Positions 1 through 9,487 of a stretch of DNA of 37,857 nucleotides are shown in pieces; the first letter of the stretch is position 1, and each line of letters starts with the position of its first letter. The DNA is taken from contig CAZJUP010000020.1 of NCBI GenBank assembly GCA_964549275.1, forward strand, positions 1 to 37,857, in the 5' to 3' direction. Below the pieces are notes generated by a model that worked only from the letters and a program-made list of their open reading frames with translations, was not told where the DNA came from and did not search any database. A program made the translations under genes and the position numbers. This stretch comes from CAZJUP01 sp964549275. Lineage in GTDB: Bacteria > Fidelibacterota > Marinisomatia > Marinisomatales > TCS55.

Positions 1-203
1 TTAAATAAAATATTGACGGTGTTTTTCGCACGCGTTAAACCTGATTCTAGAGTTGCAAAACCCAAATGCATTATAAATACCAATATCGTAGATATCAGCA
101 TCCAGGTGTTGTTTACAGTGAAAAGTGCTATATTGCCCGACTCTGCACTTACAGGGCCCCACCCAAAAATCAATGAAATGATAATAAATTTGAAAAGAAT
201 CAT
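1..203 (-). CDS. amt: Ammonium transporter Amt, N-terminal fragment (cut by window edge)
   Basis: Only the first 67 codons lie in the window. The ATG at 201-203 has a good ribosome binding site (TAAGGA, about 6 nt upstream). The product starts with a hydrophobic segment ending in VSAES, which looks like a cleavable signal peptide, as is usual for Amt proteins. Then comes the first transmembrane helix with NNTWMLISTILVF, followed by HLGFATLESGLTRAKNTVN, the conserved first block of Amt/Rh ammonium channels. Amt conducts ammonium across the inner membrane. It sits 19 nt downstream of the TorF-like porin gene and beyond gltB, so uptake and assimilation genes are together. No glnK is visible, but it could lie beyond the edge. 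The family is clear; whether the gene is intact is unknown. Confidence 0.9.
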   Translation of the reverse strand, partial: MILFKFIIISLIFGWGPVSAESGNIALFTVNNTWMLISTILVFIMHLGFATLESGLTRAKNTVNILF

Positions 204-222
204 GATTTTTCCTTACTTGTGG

Positions 223-834
223 TTAAAAAGTGATGCCAAAAACAAGAAAAGAAGTTTCTTGTTGAGGGTTAATAATATAAGATGCAGTAAATTGATTCTG
301 GCTGGCTGTAAGGCCCATATTAACCACTTGAAATGAATCTGCTTCTTCATCGGTTTCTACTGTATACATACCGTTGCCGGCTCCGATGGAAAAGGGTCCG
401 TACTTGGTTTCAAGATAAGTCGATTTATCTGGGTCAATAAAAAAATATCCACCTGTAATGCTTATGGGTCCCAGTAAGGCTCCTAAACTCAGTTCCACAA
501 GGTGTGAGCCCGTCTTCTCTGAATAATTAAAAAAATTATCTTCTCCGCTATAGGAAGGGAAAAAATAATCTGTAAGTGTCAGAGTAACATTTTTTATCTC
601 AGCAGCGATGTAAATATCATTTTCGTTGGCCTCTCCACTATGGATAGCCCAGGAGCTCCAGGCTCCAACGGTGAAGATGTTGGTTTTAAATTCAACATGA
701 GGTTGCAGAGCCGCCGCATTGCCGAAATCTGTACCCCGCCATACATACCGGTTATAAATATCAATTCCAATATTTGACTGACTTAATCCCAATTGCCAGA
801 GCAATAAGAAAATCCACAACACACTTGGTTTCAT
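223..834 (-). CDS. TorF-like putative outer-membrane porin
   Basis: A protein of about 203 residues with a signal peptide (MKPSVLWIFLLLWQLGLSQS). It continues as alternating short beta strands and ends in the aromatic residue typical of outer-membrane barrels (VFGITF). The block NIGIDIYNRYVWRGTDFGN near the mature N-terminus resembles the start of the TIGR02001/TorF family of small putative porins. From family knowledge, such genes are often found next to ammonium transporter genes, as here. I infer a role in passage of small nitrogen compounds through the outer membrane; this is not proven. I chose the ATG at 832-834 because it follows AAGGGAT at good spacing and leads directly into the signal peptide. 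An in-frame upstream start at 861 has no such support. Confidence 0.75.
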   Translation of the reverse strand: MKPSVLWIFLLLWQLGLSQSNIGIDIYNRYVWRGTDFGNAAALQPHVEFKTNIFTVGAWSSWAIHSGEANENDIYIAAEIKNVTLTLTDYFFPSYSGEDNFFNYSEKTGSHLVELSLGALLGPISITGGYFFIDPDKSTYLETKYGPFSIGAGNGMYTVETDEEADSFQVVNMGLTASQNQFTASYIINPQQETSFLVFGITF

Positions 835-903
835 TTTATTATCCCTTAATATTTTTAACAATAATCACACATTCACATAATAATTTATTGAGTAACATAC
901 GTA

Positions 904-932
904 ATAATAAACAATTTACACGTATTGTGCAA
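904..932 (-). promoter_or_regulatory. Candidate sigma-70 promoter for the porin-amt unit
   Basis: Read on the minus strand, TTGCAC (927-932) is followed after exactly 17 nt by TATTAT (904-909). This lies about 70 nt upstream of the porin start, in a very AT-rich 162-bp gap after gltB. The gap shows no gene and no clear terminator for gltB. Both hexamers match the consensus at four or more positions. AT-rich DNA yields chance matches, so this is a candidate only. Confidence 0.4.
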
Positions 933-1023
933 TAAATAATTAAGTATATAATTTATAAAGGTTTATTTATGTTGGGGAATCGGATGGAAAACGGTATAAT
1001 TTAATGATTGCAATAAAGAGAAA

Positions 1024-4000
1024 TTATTCGTTGAGCATCACCCCAAATCTGTCGGCTATTTGCATATTGTATATATTTTGGAAATCAACAATATCCAAGG
1101 TCAGGGGAGTAATTTTCCGAAAAAATTTCTGGTGTTGGTTCCAGTTTGACATGATCTTTTTTGAGATAATAGAACCAGTGTGGAACTCATGATTTTTTAG
1201 AAGACGGTATAAGAGATTGACATCTCCTTTTGTTAAACCAGTCTCTTTGACAAATTCGGTATTTAAGTTTTTAATTTTCTGTTTTTTGGGATGATAAATA
1301 AAAGCATGCCCACCGGTCATTCCTGCCCCGAAATTTGAACCGATTTTACCCAATACTACAACGGTTCCTCGAGTCATATATTCACACCCATGATTTCCAA
1401 TCCCTTCAATTACAGAAGCGGCGCCACTGTTTCTGACTGCAAATCGCTCACCTCCGCGGCCGGCCACAAAGAGCATGCCTCCTGTAGCACCATAAAGGCA
1501 GACATTTCCAATAATGCTATGTTCCCCTTTTTTCTTTCGTATGTATCGGGGCATACGAATGGAGATTATCCCGCCAGAGAGACCTTTCCCCACATAATCA
1601 TTAGCAACACCCTTCAATCTTAATTCAACACCATCTGTGAGATAGGCTCCAAAACTTTGACCCGCGGCTCCACCCATGCGAATTTGAATATTTCCATTAA
1701 AATTGCCCTGACCATATAAAAAAGAAATTTCACCAGAAAGGCGTGTACCAATAGATCGCATTGTATTGTTAATGGTTTTAATAACAACCGCATGCCCATG
1801 GGTCATGATGGCGGGATGAACTTCAGTCAATATTTCATCATCAAAGGTTTTAGTTTCTCCCATTTTATGAAGGCTCATTTTTAAAGGACTTTTTAACGGG
1901 GTTCCCTTTTTGAACTCCGGATTTAAAATTGGAGAGAGATCAAGTTCGTTTCTTGTAATAATGGATCGATATTTTTTATTGTTTACTAATAAATCTGTTC
2001 TTCCTGTTAAATCATACAAATTTTGGAAACCGAGTTCGGATAATATATTTTGTATATTTTTTGCAATAGTATGTAAATATTGCGCAAGATTTTCGGCCTT
2101 ACCTTTAAATTTTTTCATGAGAGCTTTATCTTGGGTAGCTATGCCTACGGGGCATGTATTCAAATGGCACTGACGAGCCATGACGCACCCTAGAGCGATG
2201 AGCGCTGAAGTCCCAAAATCAAATTCTTCAGCGCCGAGAAGAGCGGCTTTTATAATATCTTCTGCTGTCCTTAATCCGCCATCTACCCTCAGAATAATCC
2301 TTTCTCTTAAATGGTTTTCAGTAAGCGTTTGATGAACTTCAGCTAATCCCAGCTCCCAGGGGAATCCAGTGTGTTTTAACGAGCCTAGTGGACTGGCACC
2401 TGTCCCTCCGTCTCCACCTGAAATGAGAATAATATCTGCTCCAGCTTTAGTCACACCTGAGGCAATGGTTCCCACGCCCGGTTGAGCAACCAGTTTTACG
2501 GAAACGAGAGCTCTGGGGTTCACCTGTTTCAGATCGTGAATGAGTTGTTTAATGTCTTCGATGCTGTAAATATCATGGTGAGGTGGTGGCGAGATCAGTG
2601 GTACACCAGGGGTTGAAGATCGGGCATGGGCAATTTGTGCCGTTACTTTGTGGCCGGGAAGTTGCCCCCCCTCACCGGGTTTGGCTCCCTGGGCCATTTT
2701 TATCTGAATTTCTTGTGCTGCAGAAAGATAATCTACTGTAACTCCGAATCGTCCACTGGCCACTTGCTTTATAAATGAGTTTACAGTTTTGTCAGGGTTT
2801 GTTCTGCTGTACCGATCCTCCATTTCACCCCCTTCTCCGGTATTGCTCCTTGCTCCCGCTAATGCCATTCCTCTTGCCAGTTCTCTATGAACACTTTCGG
2901 ATATTGCCCCAAAAGAAATAGCACCGGATCCAAACTTTCTGAGGATAGATTCTGCAGATTCTATTAATTCAATAGGTAGAGGCTTACGATGACTTTTTAA
3001 AGCAAAAAGATCTCTGATATAAACAGGGCCATTAGTATCAATAATTTCAGAACTAAATTTTTTAGTTCTCATTTGAATGGCTTTAAATAAAGATGGAGAA
3101 AACCCATGTTTTTCACCACCTTTACGAAATCGAAAAAATCCCTTTTCAGTCAATTCTGGAAGTTCAGAATGAAAGGCTTTTCGGTTTCGACTGAGGAGCT
3201 TTTCGCGAATTTGCACGGAACCGATACCACCGATTTGTCCATCAATAGACGGAAAATATATTCTAAGGAACTCATTGTTTAGCCCTAAGGAATGAAACAG
3301 CATACTCCCATGGTAACTGCTTAAAGTCGATATACCCATTTTCCCCATAATTTTTAATAACCCCTTTTCAAGGGCGTACCTATAATTGGCCATTTTTTCA
3401 GGCCATTCTCTGTTGTCGGCAAAATGTTCTCGAATCAGTTCATAGGCCATATACGGATAAACAGCGCTGGCACCCAATCCAATTAAAACAGCAGCATGAT
3501 GATCCTCAACAACATCTCCGGAAAGACAGATTAAGGAGACTTGGCTTCGTACTTTATTTTTTACCAAATAATGATGAACTGCTGATACCACGAGTGGCAT
3601 GGGGATTGGAAGAAGGTTTTCGGATAAATTTTCATCAGTAAGAAAAATAATTTTTGCCCCGTTTTCCACTGCAGCTTTACATGATTTTTTTATGGAGGAT
3701 ATCCACCTGTCCAAATCGCGGTCGATAGAAAGATGACAAGGTATTCGTTTAAACGGGAATTCTGTTTTCATACGATGGAGTTCAATGACCTCCCACGGAG
3801 AAAGAATAGGACTTTCTATTCGAAGCGCACCGCCAAATGTAGGATTTTCTTCCAGCAAGCTATTTTCGGAGCCGAGATATTTAAATAAGGCCATGACACT
3901 TCGTTCACGAATGGAATCAATAGGAGGATTTGTTACTTGGGCAAAACTCTGTTTAAAATAATCGTAAAACCGTCTGTATTGAGCAGATAAAACCGCAGGA

Positions 4001-5496
4001 GGTGTGTCGTCTCCCATTGATCCAATCGACTCACGGCCGCTTGCTGCCATGGGAATAAGGTAACGGGTAAGGTCTTCAGTTGACCACCCAAAGGCAGTTC
4101 GAAGGCGCCGATCAAACCCCTCTTCAGGAAGACCAAATATTCCAAACTCATCCTGGACTGATTTTCTATTAATTTTTGCCAGTCTGTTCTTCAACATTAA
4201 TGAGTAGGGTTTTTCTTTTGCTGTTTTTGTTTTGATTGACTCATTTCGCATGATGCCTTTTCCCTCCAGGGAAACAGCAAAAAGCTCTCCGGATGTCATA
4301 TGGTGGTGTACGAGAAGATTTTTTTCATCTACATCCACAACACCAGCTTCAGAAGCCATGATAACCAGCCCGTCTCTGGTGACTGTGTATCGTAACGGGC
4401 GAAGGCCGTTCCGGTCCATTTTAGCTCCAACGATTTTACCTTCGGTAAAAATCAATGCTGCTGGACCATCCCACGGCTCCATGAAATTTTCATGATAGAT
4501 ATAAAAATCTTTAATAAACCGGGGAATAATAGAATTATTTTCATACGGATCGGGAATGAGCATCATAATATTTCTAAATATATCCCGTCCGCTTCGAGTT
4601 AAAAATTCCAAAATATTATCTAAACTGGCAGAATCACTTCCATCTGGGGTTACAATGGGTTTCAGGATGTCCAAATCATTCTGCCAAAAAGGCGATTGGA
4701 TTTCACGCTCTCGTGCTTTCATCCACAATCGATTTCCTTTTATGGTATTAATTTCTCCATTGTGGGCTAACATTCTAAAGGGTTGTGCCATAGACCAAGT
4801 TGATTGAGTATTGGTTGAAAATCTCTCATGAAAAAGGGCTAGTTTTACAACAAATTTTTTATGGGTGAGATCCGAGTAAAAACAGTCCAATTGGGAAGAA
4901 GTCATCAATCCTTTGTACACGATTGTTTCTGACGACAAAGAACAGATATATGTTTTTTTCTTCTTAGACTGTATTTCTTTTTCCAGGGCTTTACGTAATA
5001 AAAATAATCTTGATTCCAGTGGTCGACTGTTTTTTTCAGCTGAAGTCAAAAAGATTTGCTGTATAAGGGGTTTTGCTTTTTTTGCCGTGACTCCAAGCAC
5101 ACTATCATTTACCGGGACATTTCGAATAGCAGTGAGATGGAATCCATTTTTTTCGGATATGTTTTTTACAGCTTTTCCAAGCCAACGATATTCTCTTGGT
5201 GTTGTGAAGACCATCCCCACGGCAAATTTATTTCTAAGCGACAGCTTGATTCCAAGCTCATTTTTTAGAACATCTTTAAAAAATCCCTTCGGAATATCCA
5301 CCAATATACCAGCGCCATCTCCAGTTTCTTTGTCTGCAGAAACCGCACCACGATGGGCAAGTCTCCGAAGAGCAGAAAGAGCTAAGGGCAGAATCCTCTT
5401 TTCAGGTTTTCCAGATAGGGCGACGATAAATCCCGTTCCACAGGCGTCGTGGAAGTTGTTTGGATTTACCAAAGGATATTTTTGCTGTTTAATCAT
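1024..5496 (-). CDS. gltB: Glutamate synthase, large subunit (GOGAT)
   Basis: At 1490 residues this is a full-length large subunit of glutamate synthase, which transfers the amide of glutamine to 2-oxoglutarate to give two glutamates. An 18-residue propeptide precedes Cys19 in HDACGTGFI, the nucleophile of the class II glutamine amidotransferase domain (about 1-420). A central domain follows. The FMN-binding synthase domain carries ISGGDGGTGASP near residue 1025 and the 3Fe-4S cysteines CVMARQCHLNTC near 1105-1116 (C-x5-C-x4-C). The C-terminal glycine-rich beta-helix domain (GGAAGQSFGAYLTDG, then GSNFGAGMTGG) completes the protein. No gltD is adjacent, so the electron donor subunit is either elsewhere or replaced by ferredoxin. 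An Lrp-type regulator is immediately upstream and an ammonium transporter downstream. No strong Shine-Dalgarno precedes the ATG at 5496. Confidence 0.97.
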   Translation of the reverse strand: MIKQQKYPLVNPNNFHDACGTGFIVALSGKPEKRILPLALSALRRLAHRGAVSADKETGDGAGILVDIPKGFFKDVLKNELGIKLSLRNKFAVGMVFTTPREYRWLGKAVKNISEKNGFHLTAIRNVPVNDSVLGVTAKKAKPLIQQIFLTSAEKNSRPLESRLFLLRKALEKEIQSKKKKTYICSLSSETIVYKGLMTSSQLDCFYSDLTHKKFVVKLALFHERFSTNTQSTWSMAQPFRMLAHNGEINTIKGNRLWMKAREREIQSPFWQNDLDILKPIVTPDGSDSASLDNILEFLTRSGRDIFRNIMMLIPDPYENNSIIPRFIKDFYIYHENFMEPWDGPAALIFTEGKIVGAKMDRNGLRPLRYTVTRDGLVIMASEAGVVDVDEKNLLVHHHMTSGELFAVSLEGKGIMRNESIKTKTAKEKPYSLMLKNRLAKINRKSVQDEFGIFGLPEEGFDRRLRTAFGWSTEDLTRYLIPMAASGRESIGSMGDDTPPAVLSAQYRRFYDYFKQSFAQVTNPPIDSIRERSVMALFKYLGSENSLLEENPTFGGALRIESPILSPWEVIELHRMKTEFPFKRIPCHLSIDRDLDRWISSIKKSCKAAVENGAKIIFLTDENLSENLLPIPMPLVVSAVHHYLVKNKVRSQVSLICLSGDVVEDHHAAVLIGLGASAVYPYMAYELIREHFADNREWPEKMANYRYALEKGLLKIMGKMGISTLSSYHGSMLFHSLGLNNEFLRIYFPSIDGQIGGIGSVQIREKLLSRNRKAFHSELPELTEKGFFRFRKGGEKHGFSPSLFKAIQMRTKKFSSEIIDTNGPVYIRDLFALKSHRKPLPIELIESAESILRKFGSGAISFGAISESVHRELARGMALAGARSNTGEGGEMEDRYSRTNPDKTVNSFIKQVASGRFGVTVDYLSAAQEIQIKMAQGAKPGEGGQLPGHKVTAQIAHARSSTPGVPLISPPPHHDIYSIEDIKQLIHDLKQVNPRALVSVKLVAQPGVGTIASGVTKAGADIILISGGDGGTGASPLGSLKHTGFPWELGLAEVHQTLTENHLRERIILRVDGGLRTAEDIIKAALLGAEEFDFGTSALIALGCVMARQCHLNTCPVGIATQDKALMKKFKGKAENLAQYLHTIAKNIQNILSELGFQNLYDLTGRTDLLVNNKKYRSIITRNELDLSPILNPEFKKGTPLKSPLKMSLHKMGETKTFDDEILTEVHPAIMTHGHAVVIKTINNTMRSIGTRLSGEISFLYGQGNFNGNIQIRMGGAAGQSFGAYLTDGVELRLKGVANDYVGKGLSGGIISIRMPRYIRKKKGEHSIIGNVCLYGATGGMLFVAGRGGERFAVRNSGAASVIEGIGNHGCEYMTRGTVVVLGKIGSNFGAGMTGGHAFIYHPKKQKIKNLNTEFVKETGLTKGDVNLLYRLLKNHEFHTGSIISKKIMSNWNQHQKFFRKITPLTLDIVDFQNIYNMQIADRFGVMLNE

Positions 5497-5707
5497 GTAT
5501 TAAATTTATCGTGTTACAGGTGTAAAAATTCTCCAGCCCATAGAGGGAGCAACAAATGTCTGTGAAAAAAGAACCTTTTTGTGTGCTCTGGCGGGGAAAT
5601 AGGATTTAAACCGTACTTACGATTTGTAGTCCTTTATATTTTTACAGTATTTATGCCCCGAACAGTTTAAATAAGATTAAATATTATTACAAGATAAACC
5701 TTAAAAT

Positions 5708-6184
5708 TTAAGCTATATTATGAATGGCCTTTAATGTATTTAAGTCTATATCTAATGATTCTTTATAAGAAGAAAGGACTAGGTTAGATTGTGTTCTAGA
5801 TACACCTGGCCAATTCTGTATTTTATATAGTAAATCTTCCAGAGCCTGTGAATTTTTGACACGGACTTTTAATATGTGCGAACCACTCCCCGTAATGGAA
5901 TGGCATTCCAAAACAAATTTTGAAGCACCAGCTTTTTTTATAAAATCATCGTAATGGTCTGAATGCTCGCTGACGATAAAAACAAAAGCGGTAACATCCA
6001 ATCCAGCTTCTTTATGATCGAGGATTGCCGCAAAATTTTTTATTAACCCTTTTTCAGTTAACTTTTTAATCCTCTCCCCAACAGCCGGTATAGATAAATG
6101 AACTTCTTTTGCAATATCACTTGCTGTTGAACGACCGTTCTTTTGTAAAATTTCAAGGATTTGAATATCTCTATTATCAATCAT
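5708..6184 (-). CDS. Lrp/AsnC family transcriptional regulator
   Basis: A 158-residue regulator. The N-terminal winged helix-turn-helix (about 3-60) reads RDIQILEILQKNGR, then ASDIAKEVHLSIPAVGERIK, then LTEKGLIKNF, the classic AsnC/Lrp layout. The C-terminal RAM/ligand-binding domain (about 65-145) contains the conserved glycine turn TGSGSHILKVRV. Such proteins form dimers to octamers and sense amino acids. The gene sits 211 bp upstream of gltB on the same strand. E. coli Lrp activates gltBD, so control of this glutamate synthase and perhaps of amt is a reasonable inference. The start at 6184 follows AAGG at suitable spacing. Which amino acid it senses cannot be read from the sequence. Confidence 0.93.
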   Translation of the reverse strand: MIDNRDIQILEILQKNGRSTASDIAKEVHLSIPAVGERIKKLTEKGLIKNFAAILDHKEAGLDVTAFVFIVSEHSDHYDDFIKKAGASKFVLECHSITGSGSHILKVRVKNSQALEDLLYKIQNWPGVSRTQSNLVLSSYKESLDIDLNTLKAIHNIA

Positions 6185-6310
6185 TCTTTAGGACCTTTTT
6201 TATGATATATAAAATTATCACCGAAATAATTTTCTTGAAAGGGCTGGTTTTCTTTTAAATTTTAAAGGTTATCCTGTGTAATTGTTTACCGATTATAATT
6301 TTTTAATTCC

Positions 6311-7210
6311 TCAAAATCTAACCCCAAATCCAATAGCGAAAATTATTCCTCCTGGGCCATAGAAATAAACCCCTGTGTCAAGGGTGATATCCTGATAGAC
6401 ATAACTCAGGCCTATACCCGTATCCCCTAACATGTCTTTAAGGGGAGTTATATGGGTTTGTTGGTCCCATTTTCGTGTTGTCGAACCAAACTTTATTCGG
6501 AAATCCCTGCTTATTTGTAAAATACCGCTGATGCCACCATGGAGGTAGGGGGTGCCTTTTTCTGAAAATAAATCCAGGGCAATTTCCATGGGGAGGTTTG
6601 ATAAAGATTTACTATAGGAAAAATAAAGTACGGTGGGAATAGATTCTTGGGTATCACCATAGTTAGAAAGGAGCCATCCTATATTTTCTAAACTAAACCC
6701 AAGAAGGCCCCAGTTGTTTTTCAATCGAAGTTTTGCCCCGGGTGATACAGTAAATATTGCCGCTGTTGTCTTTTCCAAGCGGCTTAAAAATATTCCGCCT
6801 GATAGCCCAATGGAAAGTTGATGCCCCCTGGCATAAGAAATCCTTAATTGGGTGTCTCCGGAAGTATAGTCTCCTGTACTTTGGTTATTTTCATCCTTTC
6901 CTTTAAAAACCCCGTATCCTAAATGTAGGAGCTTAAGACCGAAAAAGTGGTCACCCTTTTTCCCGTTTATAGAAAAAGATTCAGCACTGATATCGGCAGG
7001 ATACCGGACAAGGTTAATACTAAATCGGGGAGGGAGGTCAGTAAGTAGAGCGGGGTTATTAAAAGCGCTTAAACCTGTGGTAAGCAGTTGCCCTACTCCG
7101 GATAACATGACACTTTCGGCCTGGTACCAGCTGTTTAGTCCGGGAAAAGAAGATTGTCCCAGCAGGAAGGATAATCCCCAAATTATGCTTCCAATTATCT
7201 TGATTTTCAT
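6311..7210 (-). CDS. PorQ/PorV-like outer-membrane beta-barrel protein
   Basis: About 299 residues. A signal peptide (MKIKIIGSIIWGLSFLLGQ) is followed by a motif usual in the FadL-like PorV/PorQ group: a small residue-rich stretch, then FNNPALL near residue 50. Regular beta strands follow, ending in FAIGFGVRF with a terminal Phe. The segment GYGVFKGKDENNQSTGDYTSGD resembles PorQ-type proteins of the Bacteroidetes/FCB group. From family knowledge, these are outer-membrane proteins linked to type IX secretion in some phyla. No other type IX component is visible here, so that function is not claimed. I chose the ATG at 7208-7210, which overlaps the priA stop as ATGA. The longer open frame to 7393 merely overlaps priA. 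Confidence 0.7.
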   Translation of the reverse strand: MKIKIIGSIIWGLSFLLGQSSFPGLNSWYQAESVMLSGVGQLLTTGLSAFNNPALLTDLPPRFSINLVRYPADISAESFSINGKKGDHFFGLKLLHLGYGVFKGKDENNQSTGDYTSGDTQLRISYARGHQLSIGLSGGIFLSRLEKTTAAIFTVSPGAKLRLKNNWGLLGFSLENIGWLLSNYGDTQESIPTVLYFSYSKSLSNLPMEIALDLFSEKGTPYLHGGISGILQISRDFRIKFGSTTRKWDQQTHITPLKDMLGDTGIGLSYVYQDITLDTGVYFYGPGGIIFAIGFGVRF

Positions 7211-9438
7211 AAAAGCGAAACCGGATTTATATCGATATGCATTCGTACAGAATTGGGGATATTCAGAGCGGGGTTTTTTATGAGCCGTTTGGATAGAAAA
7301 TGGTGGAGGCGCGTGCCGTTTTGATCCACGGTTTTTGAGGATTTTAGAACCACTTGCATGCGATATCGGTTGCGTAACCGTTCCCGGTAGCAATAAGCCG
7401 GTCCTAAAATGCCCAACCCTTTGAACGGGTGATTCATGTGGCCTCTTATTTTAGTTGCTGTTTTTTCTAGGGAATCTCTGTATAAACTGGATAATTCAAC
7501 TTTTGCAATCCAGCTGAATGGCGGATATTGAAGTTCATTGCGTTCATTAAGTGCAATATTATAATATTTCTTCAAATCCAGCTGAGTGGCACACTTTATA
7601 ACTGAATTATCTTTGTTATATGTCTGAACAATGACTTCTCCCGGTTTTTTCCCTCTTCCTGCACGGCCTGCAGCCTGATATATCAATTGAAATACTTTTT
7701 CACCTGAACGAAAATCTGGTAAATATAATCCCGTATCACCATTGATGATTCCCACAAGGGTTGCATTGGCAAAATCGAGTCCCTTAGCAATCATTTGAGT
7801 CCCTAGGAGAATATCCGTTTTATGGTCTGAAAATCTTTGCAAAGTATTTTTAATATTTGTTCCGGACTTAGCTGTGTCTACATCAAGCCTGTCGACAGTT
7901 GCGTTTGGAAATTTTTCTTTTAAAATTTCTTCGACCCGCTGTGTTCCCGTCCCGGCTAATTTTAAATTTGAACTATAACAGGATGAACATTGGTTTGATA
8001 AAGCCTTCTGTGTATGACCGCAAAAATGACATCTTAGGAACCGGCCGACTCTGTGAAAAGTAAGCGCCACTTGGCAAGAGGGGCACATTTCAATTTCTCC
8101 ACAATCATTACACCGGAGAATAGGAGCATATCCCCTTCTGTTTTGGAGTAAGATGATTTGTTCTCTATCGGAAAGACGCCTTTCAATTTTATCTATCAAT
8201 AACCGCGAAAAAACCTGCCCATACTTTTCTGTCTCTTCCGATTCTTTTAACATGTCTACCACATGAACATGAGGGTATTTTGCACCACCATATCGTTTTG
8301 GGAGGTGAATATACTTAAATTTTTCCTGAAGCTGATTATAGTAACTTTCCATGCTGGGTGTTGCACTGGCCAATACCACAGCTGCTTTATGTAATTTTCC
8401 ACGCATGAGTGCGACATCCCTGGCGTGGTATCGGGGACCGGGAGATTCCTGTTTATATGAATGCTCTTGTTCTTCATCTACTACAATTAGTCCAAGATTT
8501 TTTAAAGGTGCAAAAATGGCAGACCTTGCTCCAATGACAACTTTGAAATCTCCGGAACATATCCTTTTCCAAGTCCATGCCCGGGCAGCAGGGTTTAGCT
8601 TAGAATGCCATAAGGCTACTGTATCTCCAAAAACAGCTCTAAATCGTCCGGCGATTTGAGGCGTTAGGGCAATTTCAGGTAAAAGCATAATCACTGTTCT
8701 CCCTTCTTTAAGGGTGTGATTCGCAGCTTCTATATAAATTTCAGTTTTACCGCTTCCGGTAACACCATGGACTAAAAAAGGTGAAAATGCTTTTTCTTCA
8801 AGAACTTTTCCGATAGATTTAATCGCGGATTCCTGATATTTTGTCAACCTAATTTTTTTATGAATTGGTTCAAAAGTGAAACCTGTAGCATCAGGAAGAA
8901 GAAGAACTTCTTTGACTTCTACCCAACCTTTTTCAGCCATTTTTTTACACAATCCTGTGGGATTTGAGGCCAAGGGCTTTAGGTCGGCAACAGAAATAAA
9001 ATCCGATTGTTTTTCTAAATGTTTTAACACCGCAGCTTGTACTGGAGCTCTTTTTTTAAAATTGCTGATATCTAGAGAAATTCCCGTTGTTTTAACCAGC
9101 AAGCGTACAGGAGGTTGGTAACGGGTAGATAAATTTGATGGGAGAGCCGTCCGAGCGACTTGCCCCAGTGGTGTATAATAATACTCTGATACCCATTGAA
9201 TGAGTTTCCATAAATAGGTGTCCAAAACAGGCTGGTCATCGACGAGAGATTTTATCGAAAGAATTTTACCGCTAAAATCTGACTTTCGCCGGAGTCCAAC
9301 AACAATACCCTGCACCAATCGGTTTCGAAAAGGAGTGCGAACACGAACTCCCACACTTAATTGAGATTTCAGTTCTTCCGGAATTTTATAAGTAAATGTC
9401 TGGAAACTGGAGATAGGGAAAGCAACATCTGCAAACAT
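7207..9438 (-). CDS. priA: Primosomal protein N', replication restart helicase PriA
   Basis: A 743-residue PriA, the superfamily 2 helicase that recognises stalled forks and reloads the replicative helicase. The N-terminal DNA-binding domain begins FADVAFPISSFQTFTYKIP. Walker A is GVTGSGKT (225-232) and Walker B is DEEQ (321-324). Eight cysteines of the two zinc sites are all present (C443, C446, C452, C455, C470, C473, C484, C487). The late helicase motif QAAGRAGRG is also present. Length is normal for the family. The stop codon overlaps the start of the PorQ-like gene by 4 nt, so the two are probably translationally coupled, an odd pairing of replication restart with an envelope protein. 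Confidence 0.97.
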   Translation of the reverse strand: MFADVAFPISSFQTFTYKIPEELKSQLSVGVRVRTPFRNRLVQGIVVGLRRKSDFSGKILSIKSLVDDQPVLDTYLWKLIQWVSEYYYTPLGQVARTALPSNLSTRYQPPVRLLVKTTGISLDISNFKKRAPVQAAVLKHLEKQSDFISVADLKPLASNPTGLCKKMAEKGWVEVKEVLLLPDATGFTFEPIHKKIRLTKYQESAIKSIGKVLEEKAFSPFLVHGVTGSGKTEIYIEAANHTLKEGRTVIMLLPEIALTPQIAGRFRAVFGDTVALWHSKLNPAARAWTWKRICSGDFKVVIGARSAIFAPLKNLGLIVVDEEQEHSYKQESPGPRYHARDVALMRGKLHKAAVVLASATPSMESYYNQLQEKFKYIHLPKRYGGAKYPHVHVVDMLKESEETEKYGQVFSRLLIDKIERRLSDREQIILLQNRRGYAPILRCNDCGEIEMCPSCQVALTFHRVGRFLRCHFCGHTQKALSNQCSSCYSSNLKLAGTGTQRVEEILKEKFPNATVDRLDVDTAKSGTNIKNTLQRFSDHKTDILLGTQMIAKGLDFANATLVGIINGDTGLYLPDFRSGEKVFQLIYQAAGRAGRGKKPGEVIVQTYNKDNSVIKCATQLDLKKYYNIALNERNELQYPPFSWIAKVELSSLYRDSLEKTATKIRGHMNHPFKGLGILGPAYCYRERLRNRYRMQVVLKSSKTVDQNGTRLHHFLSKRLIKNPALNIPNSVRMHIDINPVSLL

Positions 9439-9487
9439 AACCTGGGAAAATAGAAGAACTACTTAACCCGTAGCAATACAATGTTTT

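Noticed and set aside
13..336. Open frame of 107 codons on the plus strand
   Set aside because: It is antisense to the amt start and the end of the porin gene, both of which have clear family matches and ribosome binding sites.
4913..5503. Open frame of 196 codons on the plus strand
   Set aside because: It lies wholly antisense to the N-terminal amidotransferase domain of gltB, and its product shows no recognisable domain.
7211..7393. N-terminal extension of the PorQ-like protein
   Set aside because: The extra 61 residues are basic and polar, lie inside priA in another frame, and would bury the signal peptide.
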